Below, piece after piece: positions 7,091 to 14,542 of a DNA stretch of 24,431 bases. The stretch spans positions 1-24,431 of the forward strand of contig JAKQFZ010000024.1 in NCBI GenBank assembly GCA_029558215.1, read 5' to 3'. Position 1 is the first letter of the stretch; every line of letters starts with the position of its first letter. Under the pieces are notes generated by a model, which saw only the letters and a program-made list of their open reading frames with translations, was not told the origin of the DNA and made no database searches. A program made the translations under genes and the position numbers. The DNA comes from Candidatus Omnitrophota bacterium. GTDB taxonomy: Bacteria > Hinthialibacterota > Hinthialibacteria > JAKQFZ01.

Positions 7091-8434
7091 TCAGTTTGTG
7101 CGCCTCAACGCTTCGTATTTTTCTTTGAGTGACGGATCACGTTCTATGGCTTTCTCGATTTCTTTGTTGATCAACTCGGCTGCAGTCTTCATGGCCTCCG
7201 ATGCAGGTTTCTGATTGTTTCGGACCAGATCGAGCTGATTGGTCATGATTCGAGAAGCCACATTGCCGTTGACGAATGGACTGATCTGTTCTGGCACACC
7301 GTACTCCATGATGTCGCGCCAGACATCGTTGAAATCCTCTTCGGGAAAGTCCGGATCGTGCAGGTAGTCATCCGTGTAACAAAACTTTTTCACCGGAGCA
7401 AGGGCATCCGCCTGATGGTTGATCAGATCGTTGTAAGGTTTTTGGGACATATAGACCAGGAAGTTCAGAGCCTCTTCGCGCCGGGGACTGTTCTTGTTGA
7501 TGAGCACCGACTTGCCATATCCGAGAAAAACCCTGTTTGGCCCATGTGGGCATTCAAAGGCACCGAGTCGCAAACCCTCATAGTCACGAAGGATGCAGAG
7601 CCACCAACGCCCGCCTAGAGCCATCGCCCCTTTGCCCGCACCAAACCAGGTGATGTTGCCCGATCCCCATCCGCCCTGAGTTGCCATCGCTGCTTCCTCA
7701 ACAGGACTGGGAGTCACACGGTATTTGTAGACCAGATCGTGCATGAACTGAATGCCCCGAATGGCTTCAGGGCTGTCAACCACGCAGCGAGTTCCATCTT
7801 CAGAATACATCCGCCCACCCCACTGCATCACAAAGTTGTTCCACATGTGAAATGAAAAAAGAAAGCCAAAGTGCTTAATCCGCCCACTTTCATCTCGGAC
7901 GGTAAGGCGTTGCGCCAGAGGAATGAACTCTTCCCAAGTCATGGGTGTCTCTGGAGGACTGATTCCAAGTTGCTTAAAGATATCCTTGTTGTACCAAATC
8001 GCATCTACCGCCGCGTTGGTCGGAAATCCGTAGATACGATCCTCAAGAATGCACGTCGGATGAGAAGCAGTCCAAGTGTCCTGGACAACATCTATACCCT
8101 GTTCCCTTAGTCTGTCAGTCACATCCCAGGCAATGTCCGACTTGACGTAGGCAGAGAGCTGAAATCCGTTGTAACTGCAAAAAAGATCGGGGCCGACGCC
8201 AGCGAGAGACTGAACGATGACCTTCTGCATATCGGAGTTGCTCGGATCAAGTTTGACTTGGAACATGGGGTGAAGTTCATTGAAGAGATCGATCTGCTCC
8301 CGTCGAGCGGGGTTGTCGTCACTTGTCCATATAAGCGGCGTCTTCCCATGCTCTGCCAGAGGAGGTTCGATGAGCCACGCAACAATAGAAAGCGCGATCA
8401 GTATCAGAAATGTTCCAAAAAGAGCGGCTTTCAA
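7091..8434 (-). CDS. Extracellular solute-binding protein of a sugar ABC transporter (family 1)
   Basis: Protein of 447 residues, typical for a family 1 binding protein. It begins with a hydrophobic export or anchor segment (MKAALFGTFLILIALSIVAWLI) that lacks a lipobox cysteine. The mature part shows the usual pattern: an early beta strand (TPLIWTSDDNPARREQIDLFNELHP), VGPDLFCSYNG, YGFPTNAAVDAIWYNKDIFKQLGI, TWEEFIPLAQRL, and the late WWLCILRDYEG and GKSVLINKNSPRREEALNFLVYM regions. The start is TTG 8434, with GGGAG six bases upstream at 8441-8445. It lies 35 bp downstream of the DUF2079 gene and one base before the MalF-type permease, giving one operon-like unit. Its role is to capture an oligosaccharide outside the membrane and deliver it to the two permeases. 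The long helical, charged C-terminus (IEKAIERDPSLKEKYEALRR) is common in these proteins. Confidence 0.92.
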   Translation of the reverse strand: MKAALFGTFLILIALSIVAWLIEPPLAEHGKTPLIWTSDDNPARREQIDLFNELHPMFQVKLDPSNSDMQKVIVQSLAGVGPDLFCSYNGFQLSAYVKSDIAWDVTDRLREQGIDVVQDTWTASHPTCILEDRIYGFPTNAAVDAIWYNKDIFKQLGISPPETPMTWEEFIPLAQRLTVRDESGRIKHFGFLFSFHMWNNFVMQWGGRMYSEDGTRCVVDSPEAIRGIQFMHDLVYKYRVTPSPVEEAAMATQGGWGSGNITWFGAGKGAMALGGRWWLCILRDYEGLRLGAFECPHGPNRVFLGYGKSVLINKNSPRREEALNFLVYMSQKPYNDLINHQADALAPVKKFCYTDDYLHDPDFPEEDFNDVWRDIMEYGVPEQISPFVNGNVASRIMTNQLDLVRNNQKPASEAMKTAAELINKEIEKAIERDPSLKEKYEALRRTN

Positions 8435-8469
8435 ACGAATCTCCCGAGAAGATTAACAGGCACCGCAGG

Positions 8470-10434
8470 TTACTGCCCCGCTTCGAGCTCCCGAATGACC
8501 AAACCCGTAGCCTCTGTCGGCACGCCACCCAGGCTTAACAGGCAAACAGAACCTGACCTGTCCTTAACTTGGTACGTTCCCTGCTTCAACAGCGTCAAGA
8601 TGCTGTTCCTAAGTTCCTCTTTTGTGAGAGGGTAGGAATTGCTTGACTGCCCGATATCCACGAGAATGTAATCGGTATTCAGTCCGTCGGGGAACTGGAA
8701 AACTTTGCTTCGAGAGGCAACGTGCGGAACAAATATGGTCTGCGCTGAAACAGACCCTGTCCGGTCGGTAAAGCGAGCCAGCACAGTTCGCGCATCCTCA
8801 CCAAAAGGTTGGGGCGGATAGACAAGCGACCACGATCCAGAATTGACCATCGTCTTCCATGGTGGAACGACCGAGAAAGGCGGCGTCAGAACCGCCAGCG
8901 CCAACAACGTCATGGCTATCGGCATCGGTTTGAGAGACGACCTCAAACGGTTCTTCTGTACGTAAGGCTTTTCGTCATCCTGCGCATCTGATACTCCGAC
9001 CTTGGCGAGTCGCCGCATCGCCAGAAGAACCGTCACAAAGACCACTGGCAACCAGACCGCCGGATACTGTGAAAGAAGTGAATACTGCTGGGGCTCGGAC
9101 GCAAGAACACAGGCAGCAAGCGCAAGCAAGAGCATCAGACAGGCCCACCCCGACAACAACGCGACGAACAAGACCGATCCCAACGCCTGCCAGAGAAAAG
9201 GTCTGTGCGCTTCTGAGAAAATCAGCCGAAGTGTGTAGACCGGGTTGGCAATGGCAGTCGAGATCATCCCTCCAAAAGTCCCACCCATTTCGGCATACCT
9301 CACAGTGTAACTGTACGGCTTCCCTCTGAAAAATGGGATCACGAGCCCAGTTGCCAAGATGTACCATGCGAGTGCTCCCACCACGATCCCAATTCCCAGG
9401 CGCGTTCTGTTTTGTCCCAGGATTAGGTAAATGCCGAGAGCCGCGACAAGTAAAGCCGTATCCTCACGACAAGCAACCGCACCAAACAATAGAATCAAGA
9501 ACGCCGCAGATTTGCCACTTGTCCATCTTCGTTCCACTTCATCAGGCCAGCCAACGTACAGCGCGCTAAAGAAGAGAAGCGGGAAGAACGCAACTTCATG
9601 CACTTCGGTAAGTCCCACACCTCGAAGCCCGGGATGCAACAGATAAGCCAAGGCCAGACAAAACGCGGGCGCAGTCTGTCGCAAAACTCTCTGGCTGAGA
9701 AGGTAGAAGGCAACACCGCTCAAACCCAGAAGCAGCGCCTGCACGATTATCAACATCCTGGGGTCCTCCCAGAGCCAGTACAACGGTGCGAACAACACGT
9801 AGACAAATGCCAGGTGCTCCCCAAGGATAGACCATGGGAAAAGCGAAGTCTGAAACAACCTGCCCCGAGATGTATTCCAGACAATGTTGCTGACCATCCC
9901 AAGATCAAAAGCGTAGGTGTGAAACTCCCGATGCCGATGGATGGCAAAGCGGGAGACAACGATCGCGAAAGCAAATCCCGCCAAGATGATGATCATCTTT
10001 GCGATTGCTGGATGAAGATCGCATGAAGATCTTTTCTCGGAAAGCCGGAGCACCATGGTCACGCCAAGGACGATCTGAACGATGAGCATCCTCGATGAAA
10101 GACTCCAACCGAGTTCCGAGGTAAACCAGGCCAGAGGAACCAACAAGAGGAGGGGGAGTGTTCTGAATGCATCCCGTTCGAGCGCATCAGCCAGACTCCG
10201 CACACCGTCACGTGAAACCCACCATCCGATTACGAGCCACAATGTAATAAAAAAAGGCACGAACCAGAATATGTTTCCCCACACTTCACGGTAATCCGAA
10301 ACAAGTGACGCGTTCTCAGCGCGGAATGGTAGAAGCATGCCCTTGTTGGAAACCGCAATGGCGAAGTTCCAACCTGCAAAGACAATAACGAGAAGACTCG
10401 GCAGCAGTTGTTTCCAACCTTTGGGAACGCTCAT
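8470..10434 (-). CDS. DUF2079 family multi-pass membrane protein
   Basis: Large membrane protein of 654 residues if started at ATG 10434 (MSVPKGWKQLLPSLLVIVF). A GTG start at 10524 would add 30 hydrophilic residues and cannot be excluded. About a dozen hydrophobic segments are visible, followed by a soluble C-terminal part from about residue 550. The motifs FDLGMVSNIVWNTSRG, FPWSILGEHLAFVYVLFAPLYW and LLHPGLRGVGLTEVHEVAFFPLLFF are characteristic of DUF2079, a family distantly similar to GT-C type membrane glycosyltransferases; the conserved HxE-type acidic and histidine residues lie in these loops. The C-terminal domain with ARFTDRTGSVSAQTIFVPHVASR also fits DUF2079 architecture. Enzymatic activity is not proven for the family. 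The gene is first in a minus-strand run with the sugar transporter and is divergent from the XRE gene, so its promoter should lie in 10435-10675. Confidence 0.8.
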   Translation of the reverse strand: MSVPKGWKQLLPSLLVIVFAGWNFAIAVSNKGMLLPFRAENASLVSDYREVWGNIFWFVPFFITLWLVIGWWVSRDGVRSLADALERDAFRTLPLLLLVPLAWFTSELGWSLSSRMLIVQIVLGVTMVLRLSEKRSSCDLHPAIAKMIIILAGFAFAIVVSRFAIHRHREFHTYAFDLGMVSNIVWNTSRGRLFQTSLFPWSILGEHLAFVYVLFAPLYWLWEDPRMLIIVQALLLGLSGVAFYLLSQRVLRQTAPAFCLALAYLLHPGLRGVGLTEVHEVAFFPLLFFSALYVGWPDEVERRWTSGKSAAFLILLFGAVACREDTALLVAALGIYLILGQNRTRLGIGIVVGALAWYILATGLVIPFFRGKPYSYTVRYAEMGGTFGGMISTAIANPVYTLRLIFSEAHRPFLWQALGSVLFVALLSGWACLMLLLALAACVLASEPQQYSLLSQYPAVWLPVVFVTVLLAMRRLAKVGVSDAQDDEKPYVQKNRLRSSLKPMPIAMTLLALAVLTPPFSVVPPWKTMVNSGSWSLVYPPQPFGEDARTVLARFTDRTGSVSAQTIFVPHVASRSKVFQFPDGLNTDYILVDIGQSSNSYPLTKEELRNSILTLLKQGTYQVKDRSGSVCLLSLGGVPTEATGLVIRELEAGQ

Positions 10435-10675
10435 GTTGTGATTCCACACATTCTGAGCAGGCCAGCGCCTGCAGGTGTTCGGGCTATGCTCACTCCCTCC
10501 GGATGCGTGTTCCACAAAGGACACACATCTCTCAGGCTCTGTGTCGCCAGGAGTATGCCGTTGCTGACTTTGGAAGTCTAGGGGATTGAGAGTGCAACTG
10601 CAACGGATTTCAGGTGGAACCGCATTGTTTGCATCGGGCTGTCTGTTCTGCTATGTATTCCTTCGGGTGAATGAA

Positions 10676-11167
10676 ATGAAGATAGCAGAGAAATTGAGTC
10701 TGTTGAGAGTCAAGAAAGGCCTCTCTTACGGACGCTTGGCTCAGTTGGCGAGGATTTCCCCCAGCACTTACCTTCAGTGGGAACAGGGAGTGGCGCCAAC
10801 ACGGCTTAAACTGGTTCCAGTTTTGGATGTGTTTTCGAATCTGTACGGAATGGATATCCCCGAACGAGAAATGCGGGATGAGTCTCAGGCGCTTCGATTT
10901 GACAACATGGGCAAGCCTTCGTTTGCCAGAGAGACCGTCGCAAGGAATCCTGGCATCTCTGCTGACAGGGGGAATACCTCAACGTCGCTGGAACCTCAGG
11001 CGCGTCCAGAGACCATACTCGAATATGAAGGGATTTACTCAAGACTCAGAGTCGAAAACAGTCTTACGGAACAGGAAGCTCAGATGCTCCTTTATCTCGT
11101 CAAAGGATTCCTTGCTGAGAACCACAAGGTAACAGATGGCAAACGAAACAGCAGGCGGCGGAAGTGA
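10676..11167 (+). CDS. XRE-type helix-turn-helix regulator
   Basis: Started at ATG 10676 the product has 163 residues. An upstream in-frame start at 10586 would add 30 residues with no family match. Residues 1-65 form a Cro/C1-type HTH domain: MKIAEKLSLLRVKKGLSYGRL, then LAQLARISPSTYLQWEQG with the recognition helix around SPSTYLQWEQG, and a PVLDVFSNLYG helix. The middle is a variable hydrophilic linker and the end (about 115-163) is a predicted helical segment followed by a basic tail (DGKRNSRRRK). The stop overlaps the GTG start of the metallopeptidase gene (GTGA), the classic layout of an XRE repressor with an ImmA/IrrE protease that cleaves it. It may repress its own operon from the 10435-10675 divergent region; no clear operator is seen there. 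Confidence 0.85.
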   Translation: MKIAEKLSLLRVKKGLSYGRLAQLARISPSTYLQWEQGVAPTRLKLVPVLDVFSNLYGMDIPEREMRDESQALRFDNMGKPSFARETVARNPGISADRGNTSTSLEPQARPETILEYEGIYSRLRVENSLTEQEAQMLLYLVKGFLAENHKVTDGKRNSRRRK

Positions 11168-11757
11168 CAAGAAAAGCGACAAGAAAACCTGAAGAGATCG
11201 CGCAGGATACGTTGAAGAATTGTCTTCCCAGCGTCACGATCCCAGTGGATATTCACGGTATCGTGAACAAACTGAACATTCAGATCGTCTTTGTTGAAGA
11301 TTTGGGCAGTATTCAGGGTGTGGCTTTGGGTCGTCTTACGGACAGCCCGAGAGCCATCTTTCTGCCCGAAGAACTGAACCAGGACGAGGAACTGGCAGCG
11401 CGAATGAATTTCACCCTGGCTCACGAGCTGGGACACATTCTCATGTCGGAATCCTTTCATGACATGCAGCCTTCCAGCTCAGAAGATGAAGAGGATGCGG
11501 AAGAGGAACTGGCAAACAGATTCGCCGCCGAACTCTTGATGCCAATATCCTCTGTCAAGAAAGAGTGGAACCGTTTGGTGTGTGAACTTCTGGCGGTCGG
11601 TATCTGTGATATCGAGCGCTGCCCTCACAGCCGCTGCAACAAGATTCGAGTCCTCGCCCGACGGTTCGGGGTGCCTCTTCGTGCAATGCAACGAAGAGTC
11701 CGCGACTATCGCCAACAGCTGCATGACCAACCTCAAGCGAAGGGAAACCAGCCATGA
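11164..11757 (+). CDS. ImmA/IrrE family metallopeptidase
   Basis: Protein of 197 residues. It carries the zinc-protease motif HELGH (87-91) in MNFTLAHELGHILM, and the downstream ANRFAAELLMP segment (117-127) preceded by a run of glutamates that supplies the third metal ligand in this family. An acidic insert (SSSEDEEDAEEE, 104-115) separates the two motifs and is more acidic than usual. The C-terminal half includes a CPHSRC cysteine pair (153-158) and a winged-helix-like LARRFGVPLRAMQRRV segment. The GTG start overlaps the XRE stop by 4 nt, and its own stop overlaps the nadK start by 4 nt (ATGA), so translation of the three genes is probably coupled. ImmA/IrrE peptidases relieve repression by cleaving the partner XRE regulator on stress or DNA-damage signals. 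That partnership is inferred here from gene order. Confidence 0.88.
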   Translation: MTRKATRKPEEIAQDTLKNCLPSVTIPVDIHGIVNKLNIQIVFVEDLGSIQGVALGRLTDSPRAIFLPEELNQDEELAARMNFTLAHELGHILMSESFHDMQPSSSEDEEDAEEELANRFAAELLMPISSVKKEWNRLVCELLAVGICDIERCPHSRCNKIRVLARRFGVPLRAMQRRVRDYRQQLHDQPQAKGNQP

Positions 11758-12638
11758 AGCGGGTGGCCATTGTCTGCAACAAAGACAAACCCAACGTGAC
11801 CCAGTTGGCGGGAAGCATCATACAAATCCTGAAGAACTGGAACATGCAGCCGGTCGCAGACGAATGGCTTTCAGAACGACTGGGTGAGCCAAACGATGGC
11901 ATGACGCCCGAGCAGCAGGTGGCCTCTTCGGAAGCGGTGATTGTTCTAGGCGGCGATGGCACGCTGCTGAATGTCGCCAGGCTGCTTGCGAGATCAAACC
12001 TTGAGATTCCAGTTCTTGGTGTCAACCTGGGGCGTTTTGGATTTCTGGCGGAAGTAACAGTTCCCGAACTGCATGAGGCGTTGGAGTCACTGCGGGAAGG
12101 CGACTTTGAAACATCTGATCGAAATCTTCTGCTTGCTGAAGTGCTGGGGGAAAATGCGACGATTCTCAGTCCTGCGCTGAATGAGGTGGTGCTGAACCGC
12201 CGGTTGCAGGGACGTCTGGCGGTAATCACTCTGTTCATTGATGGTCAGTGGGGAACAACTCATCGAGCGGACGGCCTTATCCTGTCAACCACAACTGGTT
12301 CGACCGCTCATTCCATGGCCGCGGGAGGGCCTATTCTCTACCCCGCAATCAATGCCTGGGTCGTCACGCCCATCTGTCCTCACACGTTAGGAGTAAGGGC
12401 GTTGGTGATTCCGGACAGCGCTGTGGTGGACATGCGTTCCGAGCAGTCCGAAGTGGAGCTGCAAATCACCGTAGATGGACAGGAGCAGTATTGCCTGCCT
12501 GCGGGACATACGCTTCGAATCCGGAAGCACCCTGCTTGTTTCAAGTTGATCACGTCGAAAAGAAGGACGTTCTATGAGATTCTGCGCGAGAAATTCAACT
12601 GGGGAGATGTCTGGCAGATGCCATCGGAGAAGTGTTGA
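11754..12638 (+). CDS. nadK: NAD kinase
   Basis: Cytoplasmic enzyme of 294 residues that phosphorylates NAD to NADP using ATP or polyphosphate, the normal length for bacterial NAD kinases. Motifs are complete: VLGGDGTLL (65-72, catalytic and phosphate-binding GGDG), PVLGVNLGRFGFLAE (86-100), ALNEVVLNR (141-149, NAD-binding Asn-Glu), TTHRADGLILSTTTGSTAHSMAAGGP split across 168-193, and TPICPHTL (206-213). The ATG overlaps the stop of the metallopeptidase gene by 4 nt. The ribosome-binding site of the following TPR gene overlaps the nadK stop codon region. Placement behind an XRE/ImmA pair is unusual for this housekeeping gene; either NADP supply is under that regulator or the stress pair was inserted upstream. 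The family assignment is secure; the regulation is inferred from the overlaps. Confidence 0.96.
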   Translation: MKRVAIVCNKDKPNVTQLAGSIIQILKNWNMQPVADEWLSERLGEPNDGMTPEQQVASSEAVIVLGGDGTLLNVARLLARSNLEIPVLGVNLGRFGFLAEVTVPELHEALESLREGDFETSDRNLLLAEVLGENATILSPALNEVVLNRRLQGRLAVITLFIDGQWGTTHRADGLILSTTTGSTAHSMAAGGPILYPAINAWVVTPICPHTLGVRALVIPDSAVVDMRSEQSEVELQITVDGQEQYCLPAGHTLRIRKHPACFKLITSKRRTFYEILREKFNWGDVWQMPSEKC

Positions 12639-12648
12639 GGTTGTGACA

Positions 12649-14469
12649 ATGCAGACAAGGTCGCAGTCGTTTCTGATTCTGTTTCTGGTGTTCGGTATGT
12701 GCCTCAACATTGGATGTGGACGATTCTCGGAATTCGTGCCGAGGATCGTGCCTGACTTCATGGTGAGAGCAACTGCCACACCAACACCTGAGATAGCCGA
12801 TCTCATCGTCGAGCCAACGCCGGAAGTCGCACCGGTAACGGAACCCGCGCCAGGCTTGATGAATGAGACCGAATTGTTCAAAGCATACGCGAAGGCAAGC
12901 ACTCTTGAATTCGAAGGGCAGCTGGAAGCCGCCTTGGCCGAGTATCAGTCTGTCGCAAGACGGGCACCCGAGTCGGCTTTTGTGCAAACGCGAATCGGGG
13001 TGCTGCTCCAGAACCTGGGGCGTTTGGAAGAGGCACATGAAGCCCTGGTCAAAGCGCTGGAACTCGCTCCTGAGGATCATGCAGCGAATTTGGCGATGGG
13101 CATGGTGTTGTACCGATCGGGCAAACCGGAACTGGCGGAGCCGCATTTTGAGGTTGCCACGCGACGCGGTTCGCAAAGGGTCAAGGCCTACCAGGAGATC
13201 AGCACCCTTTTCATGGCGGCGGGTGACTATCCCAAGGCGACGGATGCCTATGAAAAACTGCTTTCGCTGGATCCCGATGCAGCCGTAATCTATCACTACA
13301 ATCTTGGTCAGTGCTACCTGAGGTTGAACCAGGCTGACAAAGCGGCAGAGCACCTCGAGGCTGTTGCCCAAGCGCAGCCTGGCCACAAACCCATATACAT
13401 GACCCTGGGGCAGCTGTACGAGCGACTCAAGCAGTACGACAAAGCGATAGACAGTTACCGACGCCTTCTGGAGTTCGATGAGGGCAATCTCGATGCCCGA
13501 AGACGAATCGCTCAAATTGCGCTTGCACAGGGTGACCATAAGACGGCTTTCAAAGAGTTCACACTCGTATCCGAAATTGACCCAACCTATCTTCCCGCCT
13601 ATCACTATCTGGGTCTGATTTACATGCAAGGCAGTATGTTTGTTCAGGCGGAAGAGCAGTTCAGAAAGTATCTCGCTCATGAACCTGAGGAAGAGTCTGT
13701 TCTCCTGCTGCTCGGTCAATGCCTGCGTGAGCAGAAGCAAATCCAGAAAGCCATCGAGGTCTTCAACCAGGTGCTTGTCAAGAATCCGGAGAGTGCTGCA
13801 GCGCAACAGGAGTTGGCGTCACTTTACTGGCAAACGCAGGACTATCCGAAGGTCGAAGTTCTGGTTCAGGAATTGCTGCGCAAAGACCCTGAGAACACGC
13901 AGATTCTCTGGTGGCTGGCTCTATCACTGGAAGCCCAGAAGCGCTATGCAGACGCGACAAGAGTTCTCGACAAGCTTCTTGAGATCAAACCCGATGAGAT
14001 GAACTACTTTCTGAAACTTGGCTACCTGTATGACAAACAAAATCTCCTTGAAGATGCCGAGCAGGTCTACCTCAAAGTCATCAACTCCTATCCGAACAAA
14101 CCCGAAGGCTACAATCACCTGGGCTACATGTTTGCCGAACGAAATCATCGTCTGGATGATGCGGAGCGGCTTATCCGAAAAGCGCTGGAACTCTCACCCG
14201 ACAGCGGGGATATTGTGGACAGTTTGGGTTGGGTTCTCTTCAGAAAGAATATGTATCCCCAGGCGGAAGCGGAACTGCTCCGTGCTCTTCAACTGAAGGG
14301 CGACGACGCTGTGATTATCGAGCACATTGGCGACGTACTTCTGGCACAGAACAGAACTCAGGAAGCCATTGAACGCTGGCAGCAGGCCTTGCTCCTGGAT
14401 GCACCAGAAGAAGACAAGGAACGCATTCGAGGGAAAATTGAAAAGGCCATGTCCGTTCTGCGTCCCTAG
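12649..14469 (+). CDS. TPR-repeat lipoprotein
   Basis: Start placed at ATG 12649 (606 residues): GAGG at 12637-12640 is 8 nt upstream, and the product begins with a lipoprotein-like signal (MQTRSQSFLILFLVFGMCLNIGC). C23 is the probable lipidated cysteine, although Asn at -3 is unusual for a lipobox. A frame start at 12574 lies inside nadK and adds a non-signal sequence. After a short Pro/Thr linker (ATATPTPEIADLIVEPTPE) the rest is tetratricopeptide repeats, about 14 of them, from residue ~75 to ~590, with typical A-x-Y-x-x-L-G and P-D/E-x-x-x-A consensus. Such proteins serve as scaffolds at the outer membrane or periplasm, for example in envelope assembly, export or gliding complexes. It follows nadK by 10 bp and precedes a secreted glycoside hydrolase, which may be a partner. 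Confidence 0.85.
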   Translation: MQTRSQSFLILFLVFGMCLNIGCGRFSEFVPRIVPDFMVRATATPTPEIADLIVEPTPEVAPVTEPAPGLMNETELFKAYAKASTLEFEGQLEAALAEYQSVARRAPESAFVQTRIGVLLQNLGRLEEAHEALVKALELAPEDHAANLAMGMVLYRSGKPELAEPHFEVATRRGSQRVKAYQEISTLFMAAGDYPKATDAYEKLLSLDPDAAVIYHYNLGQCYLRLNQADKAAEHLEAVAQAQPGHKPIYMTLGQLYERLKQYDKAIDSYRRLLEFDEGNLDARRRIAQIALAQGDHKTAFKEFTLVSEIDPTYLPAYHYLGLIYMQGSMFVQAEEQFRKYLAHEPEEESVLLLLGQCLREQKQIQKAIEVFNQVLVKNPESAAAQQELASLYWQTQDYPKVEVLVQELLRKDPENTQILWWLALSLEAQKRYADATRVLDKLLEIKPDEMNYFLKLGYLYDKQNLLEDAEQVYLKVINSYPNKPEGYNHLGYMFAERNHRLDDAERLIRKALELSPDSGDIVDSLGWVLFRKNMYPQAEAELLRALQLKGDDAVIIEHIGDVLLAQNRTQEAIERWQQALLLDAPEEDKERIRGKIEKAMSVLRP

Positions 14470-14542
14470 ATGCAATGCGCGATGAGTCCCTCGGGATGCT
14501 CTGCAAGAAGAATTCCAATACGCTGAAGCGCAGGAGACGAAA

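Noticed and set aside
6280..7128. 282-residue plus-strand frame across the ABC permease gene
   Set aside because: Antisense shadow of a clear MalF-type permease with intact motifs; very basic and histidine-rich composition and no recognisable domain.
12595..13806. 403-residue minus-strand frame opposite the TPR lipoprotein
   Set aside because: Shadow of a repeat-rich, codon-biased gene; no domain, and the sense strand has signal peptide and TPRs.
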